Shown: in pieces, positions 44,748-54,327 of the stretch
How positions within the stretch are numbered: the first letter of the stretch is position 1
Layout: each line of letters begins with the position of its first letter
Origin: Comamonas sp. BIGb0152
GTDB lineage: Bacteria > Pseudomonadota > Gammaproteobacteria > Burkholderiales > Burkholderiaceae_C
Direction: 5' to 3'
DNA: 64,000 nucleotides
Assembly: GCF_024809975.1 (NCBI RefSeq)
Contig: NZ_JANUDY010000004.1
Location: 248,001-312,000, forward strand
Notes under the pieces: generated by a model
What the model was told of the DNA's origin: nothing
The model's database searches: none
Seen by the model: only the letters and a program-made list of their open reading frames with translations
Translations under genes and position numbers: made by a program

Positions 44748-45722
44748 ATGACCGAAATCTCATCTCGCCTCTACCGCAACCAGCGCATTGCCGTCATCTT
44801 GCCTTGCCACAACGAAGAGCTGACGGTGCGGCCCGTGGTTGAGGGTTTCCGGCAGGCCTTGCCGGAAGCGGAAATCTACATCTTCAACAACCTCTCGACC
44901 GACCGCACCGCAGAAATTTCCCTTGAAGTCGGCGCGCATCTGCGCAACGTCAATCTCAAGGGCAAGGGCAATGTCGTGCGCCGCATGTTTGCTGATGTGG
45001 ATGCCGATATCTATGTGATGGCGGATGGCGACGCCACCTACCATGCGCCTTCAGCCCGCAAGCTGATTGACCTGCTGATTGATCAGCAGCTGGACATGGT
45101 GGTGGGCGCGCGCGTGGAAGCTGAACCCGAGGCGGGCGACACAGGCATCACCTACCGTCCCGGTCATCGCTGGGGCAATAAGCTGCTGACTGGCACGGTG
45201 CAGCAGATCTTTGGCGGAAGTTTCCGCGACATGCTCTCGGGCTACCGGGTGTTTTCGCGGCGCTATGTCAAATCCTTCCCAGCCCATTCCCAAGGCTTCG
45301 AGATCGAGACCGAGCTGAACGTCCATGCGCTGGAGCTGCGCATGCCTTGCACCGAGGTCGATACGCCCTACGGCGCCCGACCCGAGGGCTCCGCCAGCAA
45401 GCTGTCCACCTACCGCGACGGCTGGCGCATCCTCAAGACCATTGGCCGCCTGGTGGTCAGCGAGAAGCCCTTGCAGTTCTTTGGTTGGCTGGGTGCTGCG
45501 CTGGCGCTGATTGCTGTTGCACTGGTAGCGCCCATCGTATGGGAGTACCACCAAACGGGCATGGTGCGGCGCTTTCCCACCCTGGGTCTGGTATCTGCCC
45601 TGATGGTCTGCGGTGGCGTGTCCTTTGTCACTGGCCTGATCCTGCAAGCCATCACCCTGACGCGGCGCGAGATCAAGCAGTTTGCTTACCTGGCCTCTGT
45701 GGCCAACACGCCGAGCCAGTGA
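44748..45722 (+). CDS. Glycosyltransferase family 2, GtrB-like polyprenyl-phosphate sugar transferase
   Basis: 324 residues. The N-terminal GT-A domain has IAVILPCHNEELTVRPVVEG, IYIFNNLSTDRTAEI, the metal-binding region VMADGDATYHAP and DMLSGYRVFSRRYVKSFP. Two C-terminal transmembrane helices (about 240-310) are characteristic of enzymes that put a sugar on undecaprenyl phosphate at the cytoplasmic face. The next gene, gtrA, starts on its stop codon (TGATG), so a GtrB role is likely. The sugar cannot be told. Confidence 0.82.
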   Translation: MTEISSRLYRNQRIAVILPCHNEELTVRPVVEGFRQALPEAEIYIFNNLSTDRTAEISLEVGAHLRNVNLKGKGNVVRRMFADVDADIYVMADGDATYHAPSARKLIDLLIDQQLDMVVGARVEAEPEAGDTGITYRPGHRWGNKLLTGTVQQIFGGSFRDMLSGYRVFSRRYVKSFPAHSQGFEIETELNVHALELRMPCTEVDTPYGARPEGSASKLSTYRDGWRILKTIGRLVVSEKPLQFFGWLGAALALIAVALVAPIVWEYHQTGMVRRFPTLGLVSALMVCGGVSFVTGLILQAITLTRREIKQFAYLASVANTPSQ

Positions 45723-46129
45723 TGGGCATCAAGCTCCAGCGCTCGCTTTTGTGGTTTCTGATTGCCGGTGCTGTTGCGTTTGTCGTTGATGTGGCGGTGT
45801 TGACCTTGCTGCGCGATGCGCTGGGCGTGTATGCAGCGCGGGCTGTGTCGTTTTGGCTTGCTGCCACTACCACCTGGCTGATCAACCGCAACATCTCCTT
45901 TGCCGGCCGCAGTGCCAAGGGCGGTTTACTGGTTGAGTACCTGCGATATCTGGGGCTGATGCTGGGAGGCGGCGCCGTCAACTTCGCGGTCTATTCGCTG
46001 CTGGCATGGGCCTTTCCACAAGGCCCACTGTGGCTGATGCTGTATGTGGCGGCCGGCACCTTGGTTGCCATGTCTGTGAACTACCTGGGCATGAGCCGGC
46101 TGCTGTACCGCCAGCGCCCGGACCGCTGA
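45722..46129 (+). CDS. GtrA-family membrane protein, putative lipid-linked sugar flippase
   Basis: 135 residues with four transmembrane helices. SLLWFLIAGAVAFVVDVAVL, FWLAATTTWLINRNISFAGR and YLRYLGLMLGGGAVNFAVYS fit the GtrA domain (PF04138), proposed to flip polyprenyl-phosphate sugar to the periplasm. It overlaps the preceding GT2 gene by one base. Confidence 0.85.
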   Translation: MGIKLQRSLLWFLIAGAVAFVVDVAVLTLLRDALGVYAARAVSFWLAATTTWLINRNISFAGRSAKGGLLVEYLRYLGLMLGGGAVNFAVYSLLAWAFPQGPLWLMLYVAAGTLVAMSVNYLGMSRLLYRQRPDR

Positions 46130-46201
46130 GAACTCTGGACGGTCAGTGGGCCGATGCAGGCTACATGCCCTCTGTGGCAGAACAAGCAAATTCTAGAGAA
46201 T

Positions 46202-47218
46202 ATGGACCGTACAGAACCGCAGCGCCTGCACCAGGCCAACAACTTTGACGCACTGCGCCTGGCTGCGGCTCTGGCCGTGCTGTTCAGCCACCAGTTCCCA
46301 GTAACAGGCACCCTACCACCCAGCTGGATGAATGTGGCCATGGTGGGCGGCGTTGCCGTCATGGCGTTCTTTGTCATCAGCGGCTACCTGGTGACGATCA
46401 GCTGGTTTTCGCAGCCTCGCCTGTGGGTGTTTTGTGCCAAGCGTGCGCTGCGCATCTGGCCCGCATTGGCCACCGTGGTTCTGCTGGCTGTGCTGGTACT
46501 GGGCGCCGGCTTCACAACGCTGCCCTTGCACGATTACTTCCGTCACCCCATGACCTGGGACTACCTGCACAACATCCTGCTGCAAGTACGCTTTAACCTG
46601 CCTGGCGTTTTTGCAGACAACACCTACCCGAATACGGTCAATGGCTCTTTGTGGACCATCCCTATTGAGGTGAGTTGTTATGCGGTGCTGGCGGCAGCTG
46701 GTGCTCTTGGACTCATGCGCTGGCGTTGGGTCTGGGCCTGCATCTGCGTTGCCTACTTGCTGTGGTTCCTCTCGCACATGACCGTGGATCTGACCGGAAC
46801 CATGACGCACTGGTGGGAGTTCCCGGCCTACTTTGCGTTTGGGTCGTTGATCGCCACGTTCAATCGGCATTTTTTGCAGCACCGCGTGCGCTTTGCCGTA
46901 ATCGCATGCATTGCTGCACTGGTGGCCTATGCGCTTGGATTCTCCTATTCGGCACTCTTGTTGTGCCTGCCAGCCGTATTGCTGGCGGTGGGTACGGCCT
47001 CGTGGCCCGTGATATCTCAAGCCGGCCGGTTTGGCGATGTCTCTTACGGCGTTTATCTGTATGCGTTTCCTATTCAGCAAAGCGTCCGCTTTTTGGCACC
47101 AGAACTGGGCTTTTCCAGCAGCCTGGCCATTGTGGCGGTGTTGACTGTGTTGGCAGGCTGGCTGTCCTGGCGTTTGGTGGAGCAGCCAGCTTTGCGGCTC
47201 AAGGGCTATCTGCGATGA
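46202..47218 (+). CDS. Acyltransferase-3 membrane protein, second copy
   Basis: 338 residues, start chosen at the ATG 46202 (MDRTEPQRL) because homology to the 33598-34614 paralog begins there. Conserved blocks: NNFDALRLAAALAVLFSHQF, PSWMNVAMVGGVAVMAFF, VISGYLVTISW, FCAKRALRIWPAL, GSLWTIPIEVSCYAVL and THWWEFPAYFAFGSL. Likely O-acylates a surface glycan. It ends 6 bp before the next acyltransferase gene and forms an operon with it. Confidence 0.86.
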   Translation: MDRTEPQRLHQANNFDALRLAAALAVLFSHQFPVTGTLPPSWMNVAMVGGVAVMAFFVISGYLVTISWFSQPRLWVFCAKRALRIWPALATVVLLAVLVLGAGFTTLPLHDYFRHPMTWDYLHNILLQVRFNLPGVFADNTYPNTVNGSLWTIPIEVSCYAVLAAAGALGLMRWRWVWACICVAYLLWFLSHMTVDLTGTMTHWWEFPAYFAFGSLIATFNRHFLQHRVRFAVIACIAALVAYALGFSYSALLLCLPAVLLAVGTASWPVISQAGRFGDVSYGVYLYAFPIQQSVRFLAPELGFSSSLAIVAVLTVLAGWLSWRLVEQPALRLKGYLR

Positions 47219-47224
47219 ATCTGC

Positions 47225-49126
47225 ATGCAGTACAGAAAAGACATTGATGGCTTGCGCGCCATCGCAGTAGGCTCGGTCATCCTCTTCCATGCGGGCTTCT
47301 CCCCGCAGATCCCGGGAGGATTTTTCGGTGTCGACATCTTTTTTGTTATCAGCGGCTTTCTGATTGGGCGCATTCTTTTCACCGATATCGCAGAGGGGCG
47401 CTACAGCCTGCTGCGCTTCTACGAGCGAAGGGCCCGGCGCATCCTTCCCGCGCTGTTCTTTGTACTGCTGGTCAGCTATGTCTTTGCGCGCTTGCTGCTG
47501 AAGCCGCTGGCGTTCTCCGACTTTCGCAGCAGTCTGTTTGCCACACTGGGTTTTGCATCCAACATCTATTTCTGGCTGCACAGCAGCTATTTCGAACGCG
47601 CCAGTGAGCTGAAACCCCTGCTCCACACCTGGAGCTTGGGCGTTGAAGAGCAGTACTACATTCTCTTTCCCCTGCTGGCATTCGCCCTGCGGCAATCGCG
47701 GTGGCGTTGGGCCGCCATTGCGCTGTGTGCCGCAGCCAGCTTTGTGTGGGCTATCGCCACCGTTGCCGCCCACCCCAATGCCGCGTTCTATCTGCTGCCC
47801 GCCCGCGCCTGGGAGCTGTTGCTAGGCGCGCTGGGGGCCCTTTGGGTTGCGCAAAACACGCTACCTGCCAAGGCTCGTGTCAGTCTGTCAATCCTGGGGG
47901 TGGCCTTGATCCTGGTTGCGCTGCTGGGTCTGAATGCGCATCTGGCCCACCCCGGCGCCTATACCTTGATCCCGACGCTTGGCACAGTCTTGGTGCTGGT
48001 CGCTCAGAGCCCGGGCGGTATCGCGACCCGGTTGCTGCAGCTGCCGCCCATGGTCTGGCTCGGACAGATCAGTTACAGCGCCTACTTGTGGCACCAACCT
48101 CTTTTTGCCTTTTGGATATACCGCTTTGGCAAGCCATCCTTTGAGCACTACGCTATCGCCTTGATTGCTCTGACCTTGCTGTTAGCCTACGCATCTTGGC
48201 GGTTTATCGAGAACCCGACGAGAAACGCTGCACGCATCTCCCACAAGCAATTGGCCTGGTACAGCGCTGCGGCCATCATGCTGCTGGCCACGGCCCTGGT
48301 TCCGCAGACCTGGTTGATCAACAACCGTGCCAACGAGGCATTGCAGCAGCTCGTTCATATCGAGAATCTCTACGACCACTTTGAATTCCAGAAGAACATC
48401 CGCAACCAGGTCTGCCATTCGGTGTCCATGGCCGAGCGAGAACGCAACGGCTGCCTCCATACCCGCAGCAAGAATATGGTGTTGTTTGGTGATTCCTACG
48501 CTGCATCGCTGTACCAAGGGCTGCGACACGAACGCGATAGCCGGCATCCCGACTACGGCATCATCCAACTGACGGATGGCAATGCACCACCTTTTTTTCA
48601 GGACGGGCAGATCGATGGTGGAGCATCTCTTCGGGACATCAATGAAGCCAAGCTGCAGGCCATTGCCGCCTTGCAGCCCCAGAAGATCGTCATCAACTGG
48701 ATGATCTACGGAAAAAACAGCAGCAATGATCCCCAAAAGGAGCTGGAGGCTCTGCAGACAACCATTGCCCGTTTGCGCACCGTCAGCCCAGTCAGCAGCA
48801 TTGTCGTCATCGGCCCAGCCCCCAACTGGTCAGTGTCCCTTCAGAAGAACCTGATCGAATTCATCAGCGACCAGGCCGAATTTCCGCGCTACATGCAGCA
48901 TGGCCTGTCCGCCAACGAAACCCAATGGGATGCCTATTTCAGCAGCCATTTGCAAAAAACCGGCATCACTTACCTGTCCGCGCTGGACGAGTTCTGCACG
49001 CCCGCCGGGTGCCTGACCTCGGTTGATGGCACCATTCAGGGCATGACAGCGGTCGATTGGGGGCACCTGACCAAGGCCGGATCTCTGTACCTGGCCGAAA
49101 AAATAGCCCCCCACATCTTTGAATAG
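47225..49126 (+). CDS. OafA-type acyltransferase with C-terminal SGNH domain
   Basis: 633 residues. The first about 345 residues are an acyltransferase-3 membrane domain (YRKDIDGLRAIAVGSVILFH, GGFFGVDIFFVISGFLIGRI, RFYERRARRILPALFFVLLV, HTWSLGVEEQYYILFPLLAF). The C-terminal 240 residues are a periplasmic SGNH hydrolase-like domain: nucleophile block MVLFGDSYAASLYQGL and catalytic Asp-His in AVDWGHLTKAG. Such fused proteins (Salmonella OafA, peptidoglycan OatA) move an acetyl group across the membrane and onto a sugar. Acceptor probably the glycan built by the neighbouring genes. Confidence 0.9.
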   Translation: MQYRKDIDGLRAIAVGSVILFHAGFSPQIPGGFFGVDIFFVISGFLIGRILFTDIAEGRYSLLRFYERRARRILPALFFVLLVSYVFARLLLKPLAFSDFRSSLFATLGFASNIYFWLHSSYFERASELKPLLHTWSLGVEEQYYILFPLLAFALRQSRWRWAAIALCAAASFVWAIATVAAHPNAAFYLLPARAWELLLGALGALWVAQNTLPAKARVSLSILGVALILVALLGLNAHLAHPGAYTLIPTLGTVLVLVAQSPGGIATRLLQLPPMVWLGQISYSAYLWHQPLFAFWIYRFGKPSFEHYAIALIALTLLLAYASWRFIENPTRNAARISHKQLAWYSAAAIMLLATALVPQTWLINNRANEALQQLVHIENLYDHFEFQKNIRNQVCHSVSMAERERNGCLHTRSKNMVLFGDSYAASLYQGLRHERDSRHPDYGIIQLTDGNAPPFFQDGQIDGGASLRDINEAKLQAIAALQPQKIVINWMIYGKNSSNDPQKELEALQTTIARLRTVSPVSSIVVIGPAPNWSVSLQKNLIEFISDQAEFPRYMQHGLSANETQWDAYFSSHLQKTGITYLSALDEFCTPAGCLTSVDGTIQGMTAVDWGHLTKAGSLYLAEKIAPHIFE

Positions 49127-49143
49127 CCTCTCTCGCCTCCGAA

Positions 49144-49929
49144 ATGCAAGCTCTTGATACCTGGAATCCGTCCTCCCGCCCCATCGTCGGCCTGCTGACC
49201 GATATCGACGATACCCTGACCACCGAGGGCGTTGTCCCTGACGAGGTGGTGCAGGCCATCGCTGCCCTCAAGGCCAAAGGCCTGGCCGTAATCCCGATTA
49301 CCGGCCGCCCCGTCGGCTGGAGCCTGCCCTTTGCCCAGGCCTGGCCGGTCGATGCCATCGTGGCCGAGAACGGCGCTGTGGCGCTGCGGCGCAATGCCAG
49401 CGGCGGGCTGGACAAGCTCTACCAGCAGGACGAGGCCACGCGCACTGCCAACTTTGCCAAGATGCAGGCGGTGCTGGCGCAGATTGAGCAAACGGTGCCG
49501 GGCGCGCAGCGCGCCACCGATTCCGCCGGGCGGGAGTGCGATATTGCGGTGGACCACAGCGAGTTCACGCAGATGCCCCAGGCGCAGATTGACCAGTGCG
49601 TGGCGCTGATGCAGGCGGCCGGCATGAACGCCACCGTCAGCTCCATCCATATCAATGGCTGGTTTGGCGGGCACAACAAGCTCGAAGGTGCGCGCTGGAT
49701 CGTCCAGACCCTGTTTGGTCGCGATTTGGATGCAGAGATCGGCCAGTGGTGCTATATCGGCGATTCCACAAACGACCAGCTGATGTTCCAGCACTTTGAG
49801 AACAGCTTTGGCGTAGCCAATATTGAACGCTTTGTGCCCCAGCTGCAGCACCTGCCGCGCTATGTCACGCGGGGCGAGCGTGGTGCTGGATTTATCGAGC
49901 TGGCCCAGCGCCTGAACGCGCTGCCTTGA
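49144..49929 (+). CDS. HAD-superfamily (IIB, Cof/SPP-like) phosphatase
   Basis: 261 residues. HAD motif I is GLLTDIDDTLTTEG (nucleophile and acid Asp), motif II is IPITGRPVG, motif III includes the Lys of GGHNKLEGARWIV, and motif IV is YIGDSTNDQLMF. The cap domain (about 85-180) is of the C2 type found in sucrose- and mannosyl-3-phosphoglycerate phosphatases. It likely dephosphorylates a sugar phosphate in the cytoplasm; the substrate is not evident. It begins 17 bp after the OafA-type gene, so it may belong to the same transcript. Confidence 0.8.
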   Translation: MQALDTWNPSSRPIVGLLTDIDDTLTTEGVVPDEVVQAIAALKAKGLAVIPITGRPVGWSLPFAQAWPVDAIVAENGAVALRRNASGGLDKLYQQDEATRTANFAKMQAVLAQIEQTVPGAQRATDSAGRECDIAVDHSEFTQMPQAQIDQCVALMQAAGMNATVSSIHINGWFGGHNKLEGARWIVQTLFGRDLDAEIGQWCYIGDSTNDQLMFQHFENSFGVANIERFVPQLQHLPRYVTRGERGAGFIELAQRLNALP

Positions 49930-49953
49930 GCGACCCATCGATCTGTACAGCAA

Positions 49954-49992
49954 AAACGCCCGCTGCACCTGGTGTGCAACGGGCGTTTCGTT
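49954..49992 (+). terminator. Intrinsic terminator after the HAD phosphatase gene
   Basis: The stem AACGCCCG-(C)TGCAC / GTGCA-(A)-CGGGCGTT (about 49955-49987) is followed by TTCGTTTT. It ends the rightward glycan region. Confidence 0.8.
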
Positions 49993-50056
49993 TTGGCAGA
50001 TCGCTCAAATACCAGCCATCAGCCTAACAGCGATTAGCGATTAACCATCAGCGATC

Positions 50057-50485
50057 TCAGGGCTTGAAGTCGAACTGCTGCTGCAGGATGACCTTCATCG
50101 GCTGGTTGTTCTTCATCGCCGGGCGGTACTTCCACTGGCGCACAGCGCGCTCCACTTCGGTGGCCATGTCCTTGGAGGTGGTGGTCAGGGTCTTCACATC
50201 GCTGACAGCGCCATCGGTGTTGACCACAAACTGCACGCGCACGCTGGCCGGTTGCGGCTGGGCGCCGGCGGGGTAGGGGAAGCGGGGCGATGCGCCCGTC
50301 AGCAGCTGGGGGGCTGCATCACAGGCATTGCCTGCGCAGCCGGCCGCAGCGGGGGCGGCATTGGCGGCAGGGGCCGTGGTGGCGGCGGCAGCATCAGGTG
50401 TTGGCGCCGGCTCATTGGTGGCGCAGCCTGCCAGCAGTGCGGCAAGAACGGTGACAACAGCAGAACTGGTACGGATCAATGACAT
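50057..50485 (-). CDS. Small lipoprotein with TonB C-terminal domain
   Basis: 142 residues: a lipoprotein signal (VVTVLAALLAGC, lipobox Cys about residue 21), an Ala/Pro-rich linker containing a C-x4-C pair (GCAGNACDA), and a TonB C-terminal fold (about 65-142: SVRVQFVVNTDGAVSDVKTL, ERAVRQWKYRPAMKNNQPMK). It lacks the N-terminal transmembrane helix of a true TonB and no exbB/exbD are near, so it is unlikely to transduce energy by the classic route. Its function is unknown. Confidence 0.75.
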   Translation of the reverse strand: MSLIRTSSAVVTVLAALLAGCATNEPAPTPDAAAATTAPAANAAPAAAGCAGNACDAAPQLLTGASPRFPYPAGAQPQPASVRVQFVVNTDGAVSDVKTLTTTSKDMATEVERAVRQWKYRPAMKNNQPMKVILQQQFDFKP

Positions 50486-50777
50486 GGTCTGAAGCTTCCA
50501 AAAGTCTCATGGTGGCGCGGCCCAGGCCACACCTGGCAGGCGCAGGGCGCGGTGCAACGACGGTGCCCGCGCAGCAAACCCCATGTTTTACCACGGGCCT
50601 GCAACGCTAATGTGGAGAAATCCGGTACATGCCCGCCCCAGCATGTCGAAATTGCCATGCGCGACTACGCATACGGGCACTAACGGTTAGCATTTACAGT
50701 TGTTCATGGGCAATCCATCCCCCCTATTTGCCCGCGACAGCCCGATCACTGGATACCTCCAAGACACTCAAGGAAAA

Positions 50778-52226
50778 ATGGCAATGACCACTGCATATCC
50801 GGATACCCGACTGCTGATCAACAACGAATGGAGCGATGCCTCCGATGGCAAGACCATCGACGTGCTGAACCCTGCCACGGGCAAGCCCATCGGCAAGGTC
50901 GCCCATGCCACCAAGAAAGACATGGACCGTGCATTGGAGGCGGCCCAGGCGGGTTTCCTGGTCTGGCGTGCCACGCCGGCCATCGAGCGCGCCAACACCA
51001 TGCGCCGTGCCGCTGCCCTGCTGCGCGAGCGTGCCGAGCAGATCGGCCGCCTGCTGACCCAAGAGCAAGGCAAGCCTTTGGCCGAGGCCAAGGGCGAAGT
51101 GCTGGCCGGCGCCGGCATCATCGAATGGTTTGCCGATGAAGGCCTGCGCGTCTATGGCCGCATCGTCCCCGCCCGCGTGCCCAATGTGCAGCAGCTGGTG
51201 ATCAAGGAGCCTGTCGGCCCTATCGCTGCTTTCACGCCCTGGAACTTCCCCGTCAACCAGGTGGTGCGCAAATTGGGCGCGGCGCTGGGCACCGGCTGCT
51301 CCTTCCTCTTGAAGGCCCCAGAAGAAACCCCCGCCTCGCCTGCCGCGCTGCTGCAGTGCTTTGTCGACGCCGGTCTGCCCAAGGGCGTGCTGGGCCTGCT
51401 GTTTGGCTCGCCTGCCGAAATCTCCGAGTACCTGATCCCCCACCCGATCATCCGCAAGGTGACCTTCACCGGCTCCACCGCCGTGGGCAAGCAGCTGGCC
51501 GCGCTGGCCGGCGCGCACATGAAGCGTGTGACCATGGAGCTGGGCGGCCACGCACCGGTCATCGTCGCCGAAGACGCCGATGTGGAACTGGCCGTCAAGG
51601 CCACGGCTGCGGCCAAGTTCCGCAATGCGGGCCAGGTCTGCATCTCGCCTACGCGTTTCCTGGTGCACGCCGATGTGAAGGACGCCTTTGTCAGCGCCTT
51701 CGTCAAGCACGCCGAAAGCCTGAAGCTGGGCGATGGCCTGAGCGATGGCACCACCTTGGGCCCCCTGGCCAATGCCCGCCGCCTGACCGCCATGGCCCAG
51801 GTCGTGGAAGACGCAGCCGCCAAGGGCGCCAAAGTGGCCACCGGCGGTGCGCGCGTGGGCAGCGAAGGCAACTTCTTCGCGCCCACCATCCTGGCCGATG
51901 TGCCGATGAACGCCTCGGTGTTCAACGATGAGCCCTTTGGCCCCATCGCCGCGATCCGCAGCTTTACCAAGCTGGAAGACGCGATCACCGAAGCCAACCG
52001 CCTGCCGTTCGGCTTGGCCGCTTACGCCTATACCCGCTCGTACAAGAACGTGCAGCTGCTGTCGCACCAGATTGAAGCCGGCATGGTCTGGATCAACCAG
52101 GCTGCCACCCCCTCGGCCGAGTTCCCCTTCGGCGGCATCAAAGACTCCGGCTACGGCAGCGAAGGCGGCCCGGAAGCCATGGAGGCCTATTTGAACTCCA
52201 AGGCCGTGTCGATCACGGCGGTGTAA
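50778..52226 (+). CDS. NAD(P)-dependent aldehyde dehydrogenase, probably succinate-semialdehyde type
   Basis: 482 residues of the ALDH superfamily. [20 protein letters not shown] and [13 protein letters not shown] form the cofactor site, the general base Glu lies in [13 protein letters not shown] (about residue 258), and the catalytic Cys in [12 protein letters not shown] (about 291). Overall likeness is to GabD and alpha-ketoglutaric semialdehyde dehydrogenases. I chose the ATG at 50778 (AAGGAA upstream); the frame extends 26 codons further without homology. No pathway partners are adjacent, so the substrate is uncertain. Confidence 0.85.
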   Translation: MAMTTAYPDTRLLINNEWSDASDGKTIDVLNPATGKPIGKVAHATKKDMDRALEAAQAGFLVWRATPAIERANTMRRAAALLRERAEQIGRLLTQEQGKPLAEAKGEVLAGAGIIEWFADEGLRVYGRIVPARVPNVQQLVIKEPVGPIAAFTPWNFPVNQVVRKLGAALGTGCSFLLKAPEETPASPAALLQCFVDAGLPKGVLGLLFGSPAEISEYLIPHPIIRKVTFTGSTAVGKQLAALAGAHMKRVTMELGGHAPVIVAEDADVELAVKATAAAKFRNAGQVCISPTRFLVHADVKDAFVSAFVKHAESLKLGDGLSDGTTLGPLANARRLTAMAQVVEDAAAKGAKVATGGARVGSEGNFFAPTILADVPMNASVFNDEPFGPIAAIRSFTKLEDAITEANRLPFGLAAYAYTRSYKNVQLLSHQIEAGMVWINQAATPSAEFPFGGIKDSGYGSEGGPEAMEAYLNSKAVSITAV

Positions 52227-52262
52227 AGACGGCCCAAGCGCCTCTGCGCAGGCCTTGGACAC

Positions 52263-52293
52263 AAAAAAAGCAAGTCTACGGACTTGCTTTTTT
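52263..52293 (+). terminator. Bidirectional terminator with UACG tetraloop
   Basis: The stem AAAAAAGCAAGTC / GACTTGCTTTTTT (52264-52276 and 52281-52293) is closed by the very stable C(UACG)G tetraloop and has U-runs in both directions. It separates the convergent aldehyde dehydrogenase and UPF0104 genes. Confidence 0.9.
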
Positions 52294-52323
52294 CTTGGGC
52301 TCAGCCATTAAGCGGCAACCGCT

Positions 52324-53277
52324 TCAGGATGGCGCATCCGCCTCGCGCTCACGCCGGCTGGGCAGACCAAAGGCGATGGCGCCCAATGCCCCCTGCACCA
52401 GCGCATACACGCCATAAATCAGCCCCACGCCCACCGCCAAGGCCGCCGGCACGCCAAAGGGCGCCAGCGCCGCCGCACTGGCCGCCTCACGCGTGCCCCA
52501 GCCGCCCACGCTGACGGGCAAGGCTGCCATCAGAAAAATGGGCGCCATCGCAAAGGCCCAGGCGGCCAGGTCAAGCTGAATGCCCAGCGCCAGCCCGCCC
52601 AGCGCCAACGCGGCGGCAGACAGCAGCTGCACCAGGGCGGACGAGGCCGCTTGCACCAACATCTGGCGGTTGAAGTCCGGGCGCGCAGCCGCCTGCAGCA
52701 GGGGCTGCAGCCAGGCCGGCAGGCTGGCTGCCTGGCGCTGGCCCAGCCACCACAGCAGCAGCCAGGGCAGCGCAATCCAGACGATGACGCCGAGCACCAT
52801 CAAGACCTGCAGCGCGAAGGGGGACACGCGCAGTACCGGCGCCAATGCGCTGGCCGACAGCGCCGCGCCAATGGCGCCAATGGCGCAGAGCATCCACAGG
52901 CCGCTAAAGCGGTCCAGCAAAACAGACAGCGAGGCAGCGGCCTTGCCCTGGCCACTGCGCTGCAGCACCACGGCGCGGTAGACATCGCCGCCCACGACCG
53001 CACCGGGCAGCAACGCATTGAGGCCAATCGCCTGAAAATACCAGCGCAGCGCATCCGGCCAGCGCATGGGTGCGCCCAGCCACTGCGCCAGCGCCCGCCA
53101 GCGCCAGGCCGATACCACGTTGGACGCGATGGCCGCCGCCAGTCCGGCCAGCAGCCAGCGCCCATCGGCCGCACGCAGGCGGGCCCAAAGGGCGGCAGGG
53201 TCGGCAAAATAGGCCACGGCGCCCAGCAAAACGGCGCCACACAAGGCCTTGATGCAGGCTTTTTGTGTACGGTTCAC
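52324..53277 (-). CDS. UPF0104 / lysylphosphatidylglycerol-synthase-type membrane protein
   Basis: 317 residues, about eight transmembrane helices. ALRWYFQAIGLNALLPGAVV then GGDVYRAVVL and LDRFSGLW are the signature of the LPG_synthase_TM family, and PVSVGGWGTREAASAA is its second conserved block. In MprF the equivalent domain flips aminoacylated lipid; stand-alone members are found beside glycosyltransferases. It lies 12 bp downstream of an ArnC-like GT2 and in the same direction, so a flippase role for the lipid-linked sugar is plausible but not shown. Confidence 0.8.
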   Translation of the reverse strand: MNRTQKACIKALCGAVLLGAVAYFADPAALWARLRAADGRWLLAGLAAAIASNVVSAWRWRALAQWLGAPMRWPDALRWYFQAIGLNALLPGAVVGGDVYRAVVLQRSGQGKAAASLSVLLDRFSGLWMLCAIGAIGAALSASALAPVLRVSPFALQVLMVLGVIVWIALPWLLLWWLGQRQAASLPAWLQPLLQAAARPDFNRQMLVQAASSALVQLLSAAALALGGLALGIQLDLAAWAFAMAPIFLMAALPVSVGGWGTREAASAAALAPFGVPAALAVGVGLIYGVYALVQGALGAIAFGLPSRREREADAPS

Positions 53278-53289
53278 ACCAGGGGACGC

Positions 53290-54327
53290 TTAAAGATGGG
53301 GGGCGGCAGCAGGCTGCACAGCTTGCACGCGCGCGGCAACGGCATCCTGGCGCACCATGCGGGGGGTCTCCCCCGAGTCGTCGAGCACGTAGTCGTCCGC
53401 ATAGTACTGGCGGCCACCACCCGATTCGTAGTAAATGCGGGTCAGCAGCTCGCCGATCAGGCCGGCGGCGACAAAGGTCATGCCCATCAGCACCAGCATC
53501 ACGCCAATGATCAGCAAGGGGCGACCGCCAATGCTCTCACCCATCAGCTTGACGATGAACAAATAGGCCAGGATCAGGAAGCCGGGGGTGGCCAGCCACA
53601 GACCCAGGCCGCCAAAGGCGTGCAGCGGGCGCTGGCGGTAGCGCATCAGGAAGACCATCAGGATCAAATCCAGGATCACGCGGAAGGTGCGGTCGATACC
53701 GTACTTGGACACACCCGCCGTGCGGGCATGGTGGCGCACCGGCACCTCGGTGATGCGGGCACCGGCATCGCGCGCCAGCGAGGGGATAAAGCGGTGCAGC
53801 TCGCCGTAGAGGTGTACGCGGTCGATGATGTGGCGGCGGTAGGCCTTGAGCGCGCAGCCATAGTCGTGCAGTTGCACGCCGGTGGCGTTGGAGATCAGGC
53901 GGTTGGCAATCTTGGACGGCAGCTTGCGCGAGATCGCTGCATCCTGGCGGTCCTTGCGCCAGCCGGACACCATGTCCACGCTCGGGTCGGTCTCCAGGCG
54001 GTTGAGCAGCAAGGGGATGTCGTCGGGTTCGTTTTGCAGGTCGGCATCCAGGGTCACCACATAGCGGCCCTGCACCCGGTCAAAACCGGCCTGCAGCGCG
54101 CTCGATTGGCCGTAGTTGCGCGCCAGGATCACCGGGCGCAGCCAGGGGCGCGTGGCGGCCAGCTCCAGCAGGCGCTTGGCGCTGTCGTCCTTGGAGCCAT
54201 CGTCGACGGCAATCAGCTCATAGCTCAGCGGCTGCGAGCGCATGGCCGCGTCAATCCGGTCGACCAAGGCGATCAGATTGTCGAACTCGTTATAGATAGG
54301 GACGACGATGGAAACAGCAGGAGACAT
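53290..54327 (-). CDS. Glycosyltransferase family 2, ArnC/DPM1-like polyprenyl-phosphate glycosyltransferase
   Basis: About 345 residues. GT-A domain: VSIVVPIYNEFDNLIALVDR, LIAVDDGSKDDSAKRLLE, VTLDADLQNEPDDIP (metal-binding DAD) and the HDYGCALKAYRRHII block as in ArnC. Two C-terminal transmembrane helices (about 225-300) match enzymes that load a sugar onto undecaprenyl phosphate. The start is ATG 54327 or the GTG three codons upstream; neither has a clear ribosome binding site. It diverges from a GT39-type gene. The neighbouring UDP-uronate genes suggest galacturonic or glucuronic acid as the sugar. Confidence 0.87.
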   Translation of the reverse strand: MSPAVSIVVPIYNEFDNLIALVDRIDAAMRSQPLSYELIAVDDGSKDDSAKRLLELAATRPWLRPVILARNYGQSSALQAGFDRVQGRYVVTLDADLQNEPDDIPLLLNRLETDPSVDMVSGWRKDRQDAAISRKLPSKIANRLISNATGVQLHDYGCALKAYRRHIIDRVHLYGELHRFIPSLARDAGARITEVPVRHHARTAGVSKYGIDRTFRVILDLILMVFLMRYRQRPLHAFGGLGLWLATPGFLILAYLFIVKLMGESIGGRPLLIIGVMLVLMGMTFVAAGLIGELLTRIYYESGGGRQYYADDYVLDDSGETPRMVRQDAVAARVQAVQPAAAPHL

